Position numbers and translations under genes: made by a program. From contig OZ253440.1 in NCBI GenBank assembly GCA_965261055.1, positions 1,054,001-1,118,000 on the forward strand: a stretch of 64,000 nucleotides of DNA. The letters are read 5' to 3'. Shown piece after piece: positions 34,976 to 43,421 of this stretch. The stretch comes from G965261055 sp965261055 [NCBI: Fibrobacteria bacterium] (GTDB lineage: Bacteria; Fibrobacterota; Fibrobacteria; UBA11236). Positions within the stretch are counted from its first letter, which is position 1, and every line of letters starts with the position of its first letter. Under the pieces are notes generated by a model that had not been told where the DNA came from, searched no databases, and worked only from the letters and a program-made list of their open reading frames with translations.

Positions 34976-36910
34976 TTAAAACATCAATTTTGTGATTGCA
35001 TTAATACCAATTGTTGAAATAATGCTATCTTCTCTGAGCTTATCTTTAACAAAACCAAACCATCTATTTGCATTTGGATCAGTTATCCCGTACGCTGGAA
35101 TTACAATATCATTCAGTATCCGAAGTTTATGAGCTAATGTTCCACTAACATTTTGATTTAAAGCTTCCAAATAATTCAACGCCAAAACTTTTCTCTTCCA
35201 ATCATTCCAATCAGTACTTTTCATTAACAATTGAGTCAATTTTAGTATATTATAACCATTTACTGATTCACTAGAATCCCTGACACTATCTATCTTAAAT
35301 CCCCCAAAGCGAATATTTGTATCTACTAAATCTTGTATAATAGCCGTGTATTCTCGGTCATCTTCTGAATTTTGTTCCATTTGATAATTTGGATATCTTT
35401 TTGGAGTAATCCACCATTCCATTCCTTCAGCAAAACTTTCTGTTAGTTTTAGAACATCGTAGGGCCCTAGAAGATAAGCTGTTAAATCCCATATTTGATT
35501 AAAATGTTTACTTCTTTCCCAATGAGCATTATGGGCTAATTCATGAATAGTTAAACCGTATAAATTCATGTGACTCAGTGTGCCAGAATTATTTTTTGTA
35601 TAAAGGGTAACATTCTCACCTAAATTGTAGACTCCAGGCAATGAATGACTTTTACGGTTAACATTATGTAACTCAATATCTAGTCTTGGGGTGTTCCATT
35701 TATCCTTTCTCGGTCTAGGCAATCCATCAATATCGCCATAATAATACATCTCTGCAGCAGCATAAACTACAGCAAATCGTGCCTCTTTACCATGTAATGT
35801 TACATTCCAAGCTGATTTATAGGTACTCCAGTAACTTCCTCTACGATAGGTATGGTGACCTGTTGGGACTATCCCATCTAGTTCCCAACCTTCATCTTGT
35901 AATACAAAATTGTTATCATCCCAATGTAATTGATACTTTACTCTCGTGTAACGACGACTTCCTGAAAAAGAACCATGTTCATTGGTATGACGACTTTGCC
36001 ACCCATACCATCTTCCAATTGTAATCCTTACCTCAACTACTGGTTGTTCATTTAGCGTATCATCCATATATTTAATTGTACCTCTCGGTCTCCATTTTCT
36101 TGGCAATCCCCAAGCAATTACATTATCTAAATTCGTTTCTGACAAACTTGTTATTTGTTGTTTAGATAAAAAAGTCCGTTGATCTGTTGATGATTTAAAT
36201 AAATCTCCTAAATTATTGGTTAAATACAAAGATGTTTTCTCTAACTGCTCTAAACTAACCCCTAAATTCAAAAGAGTTGTTGCTAAGCTTGTATTATTAG
36301 GCAATAAATTTAATAAAGTATTTTGATTACTTGTTTTAGCTAATCCTTGTAAGTTTTCTGCTAGTTGATCTAAAAGTTGTTCAATTAAAAAAACTTCTTT
36401 TAATATTTCATGTTGTACAGTATCCGTAAATTGATAATTTATTGGTACGACAGTATAAAGTGCAACGACACTATCTGGAAGTGTAGAATCAATATAAAAG
36501 TCACCATCTTGTAAAATTTCATAATCAAGTGGTTGCGGATGTAATACTAAATCTTGATCTCTTCTTTGTATATAATCTGCTTGTCGTTTTCCTCTAGGCA
36601 AAAAACGAATGTACAGATAATTGGCTTGAATGGTGGGTACTTCACTTACTGTTTTATATAAACCTTGTGTTTGATTGTAAACATTACGATTAGCGATAAG
36701 AGAATCTAATGCCTCTTGCATCGCTTCTACTGTATAAGGATCTTCTAACCTTTTACCAAGTATAATTCGACCACTAGAATTTGTTAAGCTAGTCTTTTGT
36801 TGAGGATCATCTAAGACTTGGGTTAAGTCTAATACTTCTGTCGTATTTTGATTTAAACACCCCATTATTGATAATAATAAAACAGTAAAGAGATTAATTT
36901 TTTTAAACAT
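34976..36910 (-). CDS. Putative zinc metallopeptidase lipoprotein
   Basis: This is a 644-residue lipoprotein: signal MFKKINLFTVLLLSIMGCLN, with Cys18 in the lipobox. The C-terminal half contains a zinc-protease motif, HELAH (LTIHELAHNAHWERSKH). A downstream Glu in TESFAEGMEWW could be the third ligand, as in gluzincins. The N-terminal region has a long helical segment (LLDQLAENLQGLAKTSN) and a polar, beta-rich middle rich in Tyr, Arg and Trp. The start has an AAAGGAAA site and a strong promoter lies upstream. The product is probably a surface or periplasmic protease. I do not recognise the family, and the substrate is unknown. The paired lipoprotein gene follows after 73 bases. Confidence 0.82.
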   Translation of the reverse strand: MFKKINLFTVLLLSIMGCLNQNTTEVLDLTQVLDDPQQKTSLTNSSGRIILGKRLEDPYTVEAMQEALDSLIANRNVYNQTQGLYKTVSEVPTIQANYLYIRFLPRGKRQADYIQRRDQDLVLHPQPLDYEILQDGDFYIDSTLPDSVVALYTVVPINYQFTDTVQHEILKEVFLIEQLLDQLAENLQGLAKTSNQNTLLNLLPNNTSLATTLLNLGVSLEQLEKTSLYLTNNLGDLFKSSTDQRTFLSKQQITSLSETNLDNVIAWGLPRKWRPRGTIKYMDDTLNEQPVVEVRITIGRWYGWQSRHTNEHGSFSGSRRYTRVKYQLHWDDNNFVLQDEGWELDGIVPTGHHTYRRGSYWSTYKSAWNVTLHGKEARFAVVYAAAEMYYYGDIDGLPRPRKDKWNTPRLDIELHNVNRKSHSLPGVYNLGENVTLYTKNNSGTLSHMNLYGLTIHELAHNAHWERSKHFNQIWDLTAYLLGPYDVLKLTESFAEGMEWWITPKRYPNYQMEQNSEDDREYTAIIQDLVDTNIRFGGFKIDSVRDSSESVNGYNILKLTQLLMKSTDWNDWKRKVLALNYLEALNQNVSGTLAHKLRILNDIVIPAYGITDPNANRWFGFVKDKLREDSIISTIGINAITKLMF

Positions 36911-36937
36911 AAATTTCCTTTCAAACTACATATACAA

Positions 36938-36965
36938 ACTATATATATTGTGACAAAACTGTCAA
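36938..36965 (-). promoter_or_regulatory. Strong sigma70-type promoter for the metallopeptidase lipoprotein pair
   Basis: Reading on the minus strand, TTGACA (36965-36960) is followed by a 16-base spacer and TATAGT (36943-36938). The -35 is a consensus match and the -10 matches five of six positions. The start would be near 36931, about 20 bases upstream of the ATG at 36910, leaving a short leader with the AAAGGAAA ribosome site. It is the clearest promoter I found in the window. Confidence 0.7.
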
Positions 36966-37022
36966 TAAAAATGACTTTTTCGCAATATCCCTTTTATTTT
37001 TTAAGAGTTTAAAAACTTGGTT

Positions 37023-38018
37023 TTACTCAAAATCAATGTTTCTATCCATCAAAGATTCTATTGATTTTTGGATTGATTTTCCTTCAAATAGAACCACATA
37101 AATTTGATTTGTAATTGGCATTTCTATATTATTGTTTTGTGCAACTTGATAAACAAAACGGCAAGTTTCAACACCTTCCACCACAAAATTATTCTTCTCT
37201 AAGAAATTTTTTAAAGAAACTCCTTGAGCCAATGCTTTTCCTAAAATGTTATTTCGACTTAATGGCGAAGAACAAGTTGTAATTAAATCACCCATTCCGC
37301 TTAACCCATATAGCGTCTTTTGTTTTGCCCCAAAAAAAGTTGAAAAGCGTTCTATCTCAACCATACCTCGAACAATTAAAGAAGAACGAGCATTAATTCC
37401 TAAATTTAAACCATCAATAACGCCAGATGCAATTGCTATAATATTTTTAAGAGTTCCTCCAAGTTCGGTACCAATGATATCATCATTGACATACACTCTA
37501 AAATAAGCATTATTAAAAAAAGCACCGATTTTATTGGCAACAGATAAAGTCTTAGCTGCAATAACTGTGGTTGCTGGTTTTTGCAAAGCAATTTCCTTAG
37601 AAATATTTGGGCCTGATAAAAAACCGATTTGAGTGTGAAAATTTTCTGGCAACAAAGAAAAAGCAACTTCAGACATTCGACAAGAATTAATTGGATTAAG
37701 TCCTTTTGTTGCACTTAAAATTAAAGTCTCTTTTTTTAAAAAAGGTTTAATCTGAACTAAAGTATCGTTATAAAATGAGGATGTTATTGCAAGAACAACT
37801 AAATCGGCTTCGCAAGATTTTTGCAAATCTAATCCAGTCTCTATCGCTTGTGGTAAAACAATATTAGCACAGTATAACTTATTGATTCTATCATTTTGAA
37901 TTGACTCAACAACATCTTTAGAATGTGTCCACAAATAGACTGAAAATCCATTTTCAGCCAAAATTTTAGCTAAAGTTGTTCCCCAAGCACCCGATCCAAT
38001 AACACTAACTTTTTTCAT
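37023..38018 (-). CDS. gpsA: NAD(P)-dependent glycerol-3-phosphate dehydrogenase
   Basis: GpsA reduces dihydroxyacetone phosphate to sn-glycerol 3-phosphate for phospholipid synthesis. The 331-residue product has the N-terminal nucleotide fold VSVIGSGAWGTTLAKILAENG, followed by VLAITSSF and ILSATKGLNP. The C-terminal helical domain carries the catalytic Lys in GTELGGTLKNIIAIASGV and the signatures IVRGMVEIERF and GLSGMGDLITTC. The start overlaps the end of the upstream phosphoesterase gene by 14 bases. It supplies the usual phospholipid backbone, which is relevant to the DHAP-based ether-lipid genes at 52-55 kb. Confidence 0.96.
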   Translation of the reverse strand: MKKVSVIGSGAWGTTLAKILAENGFSVYLWTHSKDVVESIQNDRINKLYCANIVLPQAIETGLDLQKSCEADLVVLAITSSFYNDTLVQIKPFLKKETLILSATKGLNPINSCRMSEVAFSLLPENFHTQIGFLSGPNISKEIALQKPATTVIAAKTLSVANKIGAFFNNAYFRVYVNDDIIGTELGGTLKNIIAIASGVIDGLNLGINARSSLIVRGMVEIERFSTFFGAKQKTLYGLSGMGDLITTCSSPLSRNNILGKALAQGVSLKNFLEKNNFVVEGVETCRFVYQVAQNNNIEMPITNQIYVVLFEGKSIQKSIESLMDRNIDFE

Positions 38019-39186
38019 TGTTTCCTTCTTTAATCACTTGAGGGTGCGGAGAAAAAATTTTGTAAAAACGACCAGCACGATTGTTAAAAACTTCTTCTTT
38101 CTGACCATTTTTTAAAATAATATAAAGCCTATTATCTTTAATTTCAATTGTTTTATGTTCCATTTTTTGCTCAACAACCCCTAAAGCATCATGCGTTTGA
38201 AGATCAAATTCAACTAATTCATGATGATAAATCACAAAAATAGATTTCTCAATTTGATATTCAATCATTTTTGGAAAAGGTGGTGGACTATAAAACGAAC
38301 TTTGCTGATCCTCTATAAATTTCGTGTAAGACTCTACATTGTTATTTTTAAAATCATATAAAAGATCAACAGAACATTGATTTAAATCGTGATCAATTGT
38401 AGAAAGAACACAACCTTGATCCCCAAATTCTAAAAACCGACTATGATGAAAACCATCACGAGTCACAGAAGATATAACTCCCGTATGAACAAATAAGCAT
38501 GAACCATTTTTACCTACAGAATCTTTGTAATATTGTCCTAAATGATTATGAGCCGAAAACCAAAGTTTAACCTGAGGATTATTTTTAATAATCTCAATAA
38601 ATCTTTCTGGTTGATTCATATGATTCGTCCAAGCATTCGGAACTTTTAAATGTAAATTTTGTAAAATTTTGATGTGCGACCCTAGAACAGGAGCGTGAGA
38701 GAAAATAAAAATAGGTCTATCTTTATTATCTTTCACTGATTTTTGAAACCATTCTATTTGTTCTTCTTCCAAACAAACCTCATGAGGACTTCCTTGGTTT
38801 TCTCGATGATAAACCGAAGATAAAAACAATAATAAAGTATGTTCTAAATCTACAGCATAATAATGATTCTGTAAATCAAAACATTTTGTCCACCTAGAAA
38901 CAGCTTCTGCATCTGTTTGAAATTCATTTGACTCTAAATCATGGTTTCCAATCAAAGGATAATAAGGCTTATCAAAACTTAAAAAATAATCTTTTGCATC
39001 TTGAAAAGACTGAGAAGTTCCACAAGTCACTCCTCTACCTAAATCCCCTAAACAAGCAATCGCATCTGGAGAAAATTCTAAAATTTGATGCCGAGCTTTT
39101 TCATATAAAGCGTTGTCTTTCTCATGATAATGAAAATCTCCTAAAATCGCTAAGCGAACACCTTTTGTTGGATCTAGATTAGACAT
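38005..39186 (-). CDS. Metallophosphoesterase
   Basis: This is a calcineurin-like phosphoesterase with a complete dimetal site: LGDFHYHE, then CLGDLG, LIGNHDLES, IFSHAPVLGS and WFSAHNHLG. I placed the start at 39186, where the ATG shares bases with the argS stop (TAATG). A longer ATG at 39219 would overlap argS by 34 bases and adds a tail unlike the family. That gives 393 residues: a phosphoesterase domain of about 270 plus a C-terminal beta-rich extension of about 110 with no recognised family. The substrate cannot be told; the family ranges from nucleotide and phospholipid hydrolases to protein phosphatases. Confidence 0.86.
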   Translation of the reverse strand: MSNLDPTKGVRLAILGDFHYHEKDNALYEKARHQILEFSPDAIACLGDLGRGVTCGTSQSFQDAKDYFLSFDKPYYPLIGNHDLESNEFQTDAEAVSRWTKCFDLQNHYYAVDLEHTLLLFLSSVYHRENQGSPHEVCLEEEQIEWFQKSVKDNKDRPIFIFSHAPVLGSHIKILQNLHLKVPNAWTNHMNQPERFIEIIKNNPQVKLWFSAHNHLGQYYKDSVGKNGSCLFVHTGVISSVTRDGFHHSRFLEFGDQGCVLSTIDHDLNQCSVDLLYDFKNNNVESYTKFIEDQQSSFYSPPPFPKMIEYQIEKSIFVIYHHELVEFDLQTHDALGVVEQKMEHKTIEIKDNRLYIILKNGQKEEVFNNRAGRFYKIFSPHPQVIKEGNNEKS

Positions 39187-40946
39187 TACATATACTCTAC
39201 AGGATCTAGCCCAATCCAATTCAGTGCATTCTTAAGAACCCTTTGTGCACAATACACAAGCAAAATACGCTCTTCTTGTTCTTCACTCCCTAAAACACGA
39301 CAGTGATGTACAAATCGATGTATAGCATCTGATAACACCAAAGTATATTGCGTTAAAATATAAGGCTCTTGAGACTCACAAGCTTTTGATCGTTTCTCAG
39401 AAAGTTGAGCTAAAAGAGTGACTAAATCTTGAGCTTGCTCTTCTTTATAAATTAACTCTAAATTCTGTATTTTTTTAAGTAGTTCTAATAAACTAACCGC
39501 ATCTATTTTAGAATTCTCTAATTCATATTTTCTCAAGACACTCTTTAGTCTTACAAAAGCATTCACAACATAAGGCCCTGAATCGCCTTCAAAACTCAAT
39601 GTTTGATGCCAATCAAATTTAACATTGTTTTGTCTCTTATGTTTAAGGTCATTAAATGCTAAAGCCACAACAGCGATCTTCTGAGCAATTTTTTCTTTAT
39701 TTTCTAAATCTGGATTTTTATGATTTATAATTTTTAAGATTTTTTGAGAAGCTTGTTTTAGAACATCTTTTAAAAGGCTGGATTGACCAGTACGCGTCTT
39801 TCCTTTCTCCCATTTTCCATCGGAACTTTGGTTTAGAACTAAACCAAAAGGGATATGTTGACATTGTTTTGCCCATTCATAACCCATAAGTTCTAGCACT
39901 TTAAAAAATTGATTGAAATGTAAGGATTGACCATTATCAACAACATACAAATTCAAATCAAAATCATACTTTTCTTTTCTAAAAATAGCAGCACAAATAT
40001 CTCGAGTAGCATATAAAGTAGAACCATCTGATTTTTGTAACAACAAAGGAATCATATCAAATTGTTCTAAATCTACTATTGAAGCCCCTTCACTTTGAGT
40101 CATTAAATTGTTCTTTTGCAACTGATTCACAACTCCATCTACTTTATCAACAAAAAAAGCTTCGCCTTTATATGAGTCAAAATAAACTCCTAAAATAGAA
40201 TACATTTTTTGTAATTCTTTCAGTGTAATTTCCCTAAACATTTTCCAAAGATTTTGATACTCGTCTTTTCCTTCTTCCAATTCTTTAAACACAAGTCGTG
40301 CTTGATCTTCTAAAGAAGTATCTTTTTTTGCATTCTGACTAAATTGTGTATATAAAAGATTGAGTTCTTCAATCGTTAAATTTTGATCTTTAAAAGAGGC
40401 ATTCTCTTTCACTTGATTTAAATAAGCAACAATGAGTTTTCCATAAGAAGTCCCCCAATCACCTAAATGATTTATTCTCAATGTTTCATAACCAGATGCT
40501 TGAAACAAACAAGATAAAGAGTGCCCTAACATTGTTCCTCGCAAATGGTGAAAAGCAAGTTCTTTTCCCATATTTGGAGATGAAAAATCTAAAATTACTT
40601 TTTGTTTTTTACCTTCAAACCCTTTACCATAATTTTTCCTCTCTTCTAAAATTGAGGACAAAATTTTTAAAGTAAAATTTTTCTGATTTATAGTAAAATT
40701 CAAATACCCATTAACAGCAACAAGATCAGAAAAATCTTTAGGCAATTCCATATTTTTAGAAATTTCTTCTGCAACCATAGCTGGAGATTGTTTTAACTTT
40801 GTAGCTAAAAAAAAGCAAGGCAGGGAAAAGTCTCCTTGTTTATCTTTAGGAACACTAGAAATTAAAGAAAAAACTTCTTCTGCGTCTACTTTTAAAAAGT
40901 CTGCTAAGTGATTCGCTAATTGTTTTTTATATAAATTGTTCATCAT
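39186..40946 (-). CDS. argS: Arginine--tRNA ligase
   Basis: ArgRS charges tRNA-Arg. The 586-residue product has the ArgRS N-terminal additional domain and the class I catalytic domain beginning VILDFSSPNMGKEL. The HIGH region reads AFHHLRGTMLG instead of the usual HVGHLRSTxxG. GDWGTSYGKLIVAY follows, and the KMSKS-equivalent is GKTRTGQSS. The DALR anticodon-binding domain is at the C-terminus (ALNWIGLDPVEYM). The changed HIGH motif resembles a minority ArgRS type I believe exists in some bacteria. It overlaps rsfS by 20 bases at its start and shares a TAATG junction with the phosphoesterase. The start may be the first or second of two adjacent ATGs. Confidence 0.94.
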   Translation of the reverse strand: MMNNLYKKQLANHLADFLKVDAEEVFSLISSVPKDKQGDFSLPCFFLATKLKQSPAMVAEEISKNMELPKDFSDLVAVNGYLNFTINQKNFTLKILSSILEERKNYGKGFEGKKQKVILDFSSPNMGKELAFHHLRGTMLGHSLSCLFQASGYETLRINHLGDWGTSYGKLIVAYLNQVKENASFKDQNLTIEELNLLYTQFSQNAKKDTSLEDQARLVFKELEEGKDEYQNLWKMFREITLKELQKMYSILGVYFDSYKGEAFFVDKVDGVVNQLQKNNLMTQSEGASIVDLEQFDMIPLLLQKSDGSTLYATRDICAAIFRKEKYDFDLNLYVVDNGQSLHFNQFFKVLELMGYEWAKQCQHIPFGLVLNQSSDGKWEKGKTRTGQSSLLKDVLKQASQKILKIINHKNPDLENKEKIAQKIAVVALAFNDLKHKRQNNVKFDWHQTLSFEGDSGPYVVNAFVRLKSVLRKYELENSKIDAVSLLELLKKIQNLELIYKEEQAQDLVTLLAQLSEKRSKACESQEPYILTQYTLVLSDAIHRFVHHCRVLGSEEQEERILLVYCAQRVLKNALNWIGLDPVEYM

Positions 40947-41331
40947 CTTCTTTAATTTCAGGAACGACTTCTTCTAAGTCAATTTTATACAAACTACCTT
41001 CCACCCAAAGTCGTTCTAAAGAATAAAACTCACGCGTTTTAGCTTCAAATAAATGAACGACAACTTCTTCAGAATCTAAGACACCCCAACGACTTCCTGT
41101 TCCATTATCAAAGCGTATTTTTTTCACACCTTTTTTACTTAACACTTTTTTAATTTCACTCAAAGCTCCATTCATTTGTGTTTCACTATGACTTGTTCCT
41201 ATGAGTAAATAGTCCACCAACAAATTAGAAATTGTTCTTAAATCTATTAAACAAATATCTTCCATTTTTCTTTGAAATAACACCTCAGTAGTGGCCTTAA
41301 GGAAAATATTCTTTTTTATAATTTTATTCAT
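40927..41331 (-). CDS. rsfS: Ribosomal silencing factor RsfS
   Basis: RsfS binds ribosomal protein L14 and blocks subunit joining when nutrients are low. The 134-residue product has the compact family fold: DICLIDLRTISNLLVDYLLIGTS, the SETQMNGALSEI helix, GSRWGVLDSEEVVVHLF, and the REFYSLERLWVE ending. A short acidic C-terminal tail (EIKEDDEQFI) is extra. It lies between a LytR_C-domain lipoprotein gene and argS. Bacterial rsfS genes often sit beside LytR_C-type genes, so this context supports the call. Confidence 0.93.
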   Translation of the reverse strand: MNKIIKKNIFLKATTEVLFQRKMEDICLIDLRTISNLLVDYLLIGTSHSETQMNGALSEIKKVLSKKGVKKIRFDNGTGSRWGVLDSEEVVVHLFEAKTREFYSLERLWVEGSLYKIDLEEVVPEIKEDDEQFI

Positions 41332-41342
41332 ATTCTTTACTT

Positions 41343-41714
41343 TTATTTTAACAATTGAAAGAAGTCGTGCCCAACAATGACGACAGCATCAACTAATTGA
41401 GAAGAATCCTCCAGAGGAATCCAATCAGCATTATTTAAATACTTTGATAACTGTTCAGCAACTTCGGTGTTAATATCAGTCGCAACAACAACTGTTTTTT
41501 TATAATGCCAATGTTCTGCATTCCCTTTTTCGACAACATCAAATCCTTTCGACATTAAATAATCCGTCATTTTTTGGGCAATTTTAGAAACACCACAACC
41601 ATTCAAAACTTTTATTTGACTCGCATTTTTAAAAACTTTCATTTCTTTTTTTTGTTCACAACTGAACAAAACCAATAAAGAAAAAAATAAGATAACAAGA
41701 GTATTTTTTTTCAT
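41343..41714 (-). CDS. LytR_C-domain lipoprotein
   Basis: This is a 123-residue lipoprotein: signal LVILFFSLLVLFSCEQ, with Cys19 in the lipobox. The mature part is a single LytR C-terminal domain (IKVLNGCGVSKIAQKMTDYL, then TVVVATD, and DAVVIVGHDF). Such domains accompany cell-wall polymer ligases, but here no LCP catalytic domain is attached. The extra Cys in NGCG replaces the usual Thr or Ser. It is the first gene of the run to rsfS, argS and gpsA. The role is not known; an envelope location is inferred from the signal. Confidence 0.85.
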   Translation of the reverse strand: MKKNTLVILFFSLLVLFSCEQKKEMKVFKNASQIKVLNGCGVSKIAQKMTDYLMSKGFDVVEKGNAEHWHYKKTVVVATDINTEVAEQLSKYLNNADWIPLEDSSQLVDAVVIVGHDFFQLLK

Positions 41715-41892
41715 AGTTAGAATGATATAAACTTAGAGTTTTAAATAAAACTGAAATAACAAAATTTCAAAAAAGACAACATCCTAACTCTCATTTTTTA
41801 CAAATGCATTGTTTTTCTGACTGACAATCGTACAATACGCTCCTACTTTAAAAAAATCTTTAAACATAACGCATAAATTCTGAAAAACCCGA

Positions 41893-41976
41893 TGCCGAGG
41901 GGGGGAATCGAACCCCCACGGAGTTGCCTCCATTGGATTTTGAGTCCAACGCGTCTACCAATTTCACCACCTCGGC
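41893..41976 (-). tRNA. tRNA-Leu (anticodon CAA)
   Basis: The gene has a full cloverleaf. The 7-bp acceptor is GCCGAGG paired with CCTCGGC. The D-arm region is TGGTGAAATTGGTAGACGCG. The anticodon stem TTGGA/TCCAA carries the loop CTCAAAA, giving CAA, and there is a long variable arm as in class II tRNAs. The T-arm is GGGGG-TTCGATT-CCCCC. The discriminator is A, as expected for Leu. CCA is not encoded. It lies 21 bases after the TPR/SPOR gene on the same strand and may be processed from that transcript. Confidence 0.97.
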
Positions 41977-41997
41977 TACCTTATTTACAAAGATAAT

Positions 41998-43080
41998 TTA
42001 TTTATCCCTAATATAATAAGGAATTTTAAGTGGCTCTAATTCTTTTTGAGCTACTTTATAAGCTAATTTCCGAGACGCATAATTTTTAGACCTTACTAAG
42101 TAAAAAGATGCCTTATTAGATGCCTTATTCACAACTTCTTTTTCAATATGTAAATTCATTTTTGTAATTCTTTGCTTCTTATCTAATAGTCTCTTTGCAT
42201 TATCATAGCTCGAAAAGAAACCTAGCTGGATAAATATTCCTTTCTTTGATTTACTGACAATACGCTTTTTAGATTTCTTCTTAAGCTCTTTTTTAGGTTC
42301 TCCTTTAATGACAGTTTTTTCTACCGATTTTTTATGCTTTTGTTTTCGGTTCAATTCAATTTGATTCATCCACCTTGCTTCAAAAGACAATGGATATTTT
42401 TTTTTTAAAGTCTGTTTGTACCGTTGCCTAGTTTCTCCTTGATTATTAAGGTACGCTAATAAATAAAGTTCTGGTGCAAAAGAACTCACTAATGACTCAA
42501 AAGCAATATCTAATAACTCTAAAGTTCTTTCCTGATTCCCTTGATAAACAGAAACATCAATCAAACCCATCAAAACTAATACTTGATAACTATTCTTAGA
42601 CGGCGTTGAAGTCAATAGATGGGTAAAGTGTTTGTGTGCTACCGCTAAGTTTTCAGGAGAAACTGGTTTTTGTTGATTCAAAAAACTATAACCCAACCAA
42701 TATAAACCCAAAGTAAACCAACTACCGTCTGAATAGTCTTTAACTAAACGACCAAAACTTTTAATCGCATTAGAATAATTACCCTTAGAATAATAAAACT
42801 GACCAATTCTATATAAAGCCTCTTCTTGAAAAACTGTTTTTTTGGTTTGTTTCAGTAGCTTTTGATAATAAGTAAAGAAGGATTTTTGCTCCATTGACAA
42901 TTTCGCCACCAATAAAAGTAATTCCGAATTATTTGGCGACTCTTTCAAATTTTCTAACACTAGCTTACGCACTTGACCTATAGAGCCCGTGTTTAAAACT
43001 TTATAAACTGAATCCATAGGTACAGATTTAGACTGTACAGAAATAAATAATAAAAGGATGCTAAAGAATATTCTTTTCAT
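41998..43080 (-). CDS. Exported TPR-like protein with C-terminal SPOR domain
   Basis: This is a 360-residue protein. The signal peptide MKRIFFSILLLFISVQSKS is followed by TPR-like helical repeats (ALYRIGQFYYSKGNYSNAIKSFGRLVKDY is the clearest, about residues 87-115). A basic Lys-rich linker leads to a SPOR domain at about 280-360 (IFIQLGFFSSYDNAKRLLDKKQ, then FYLVRSKNYASRKLAYKVAQ). SPOR domains bind glycan strands stripped of side peptides at the division site, so the protein probably works in septal or wall maintenance. It lies after the LapA-like and SpoIID genes. Which enzyme it pairs with is unknown. Confidence 0.87.
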   Translation of the reverse strand: MKRIFFSILLLFISVQSKSVPMDSVYKVLNTGSIGQVRKLVLENLKESPNNSELLLLVAKLSMEQKSFFTYYQKLLKQTKKTVFQEEALYRIGQFYYSKGNYSNAIKSFGRLVKDYSDGSWFTLGLYWLGYSFLNQQKPVSPENLAVAHKHFTHLLTSTPSKNSYQVLVLMGLIDVSVYQGNQERTLELLDIAFESLVSSFAPELYLLAYLNNQGETRQRYKQTLKKKYPLSFEARWMNQIELNRKQKHKKSVEKTVIKGEPKKELKKKSKKRIVSKSKKGIFIQLGFFSSYDNAKRLLDKKQRITKMNLHIEKEVVNKASNKASFYLVRSKNYASRKLAYKVAQKELEPLKIPYYIRDK

Positions 43081-43090
43081 TGGGTTGCAT

Positions 43091-43381
43091 TTATTCTTCT
43101 AAAGGCTCTTGTTCTTCCTGAGTAACTTGAGTCAATTTTTGCATTTTTTTGAGTTTGAACTTAAGTTTCCAATTTTTTATAAAAAGAGGAATTCCTACCA
43201 GAAAAAACCCACTTAAAAAACAAATCAAAAACCACATCCAGTAATCTAGAGTAACAGTTTTAAAATAAAAATTAATTGAGAATGGATAAGCAATAGTACT
43301 CCAATTATTCTTAATGAGTAAAACTAAAGTCAAGCTTAACAAAAGCATAAACCATTTAAAAATCATTTTAATCTTATACAT
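43091..43381 (-). CDS. LapA/YciS-like small membrane protein
   Basis: This is a 96-residue protein with two membrane helices (IFKWFMLLLSLTLVLLI and WMWFLICFLSGFFLVGIPLFI) joined by a short polar loop. A basic, then acidic, coiled tail follows. The pattern matches LapA/YciS-type proteins, which in E. coli are linked to LPS assembly and FtsH control of LpxC. The window has ftsH at 49.2 kb, but no direct link can be drawn. It lies ten bases upstream of the TPR/SPOR gene on the same strand. Confidence 0.75.
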   Translation of the reverse strand: MYKIKMIFKWFMLLLSLTLVLLIKNNWSTIAYPFSINFYFKTVTLDYWMWFLICFLSGFFLVGIPLFIKNWKLKFKLKKMQKLTQVTQEEQEPLEE

Positions 43382-43421
43382 AGACCAAATCTAATTAAAA
43401 AACAACTATAAACCTATCATA

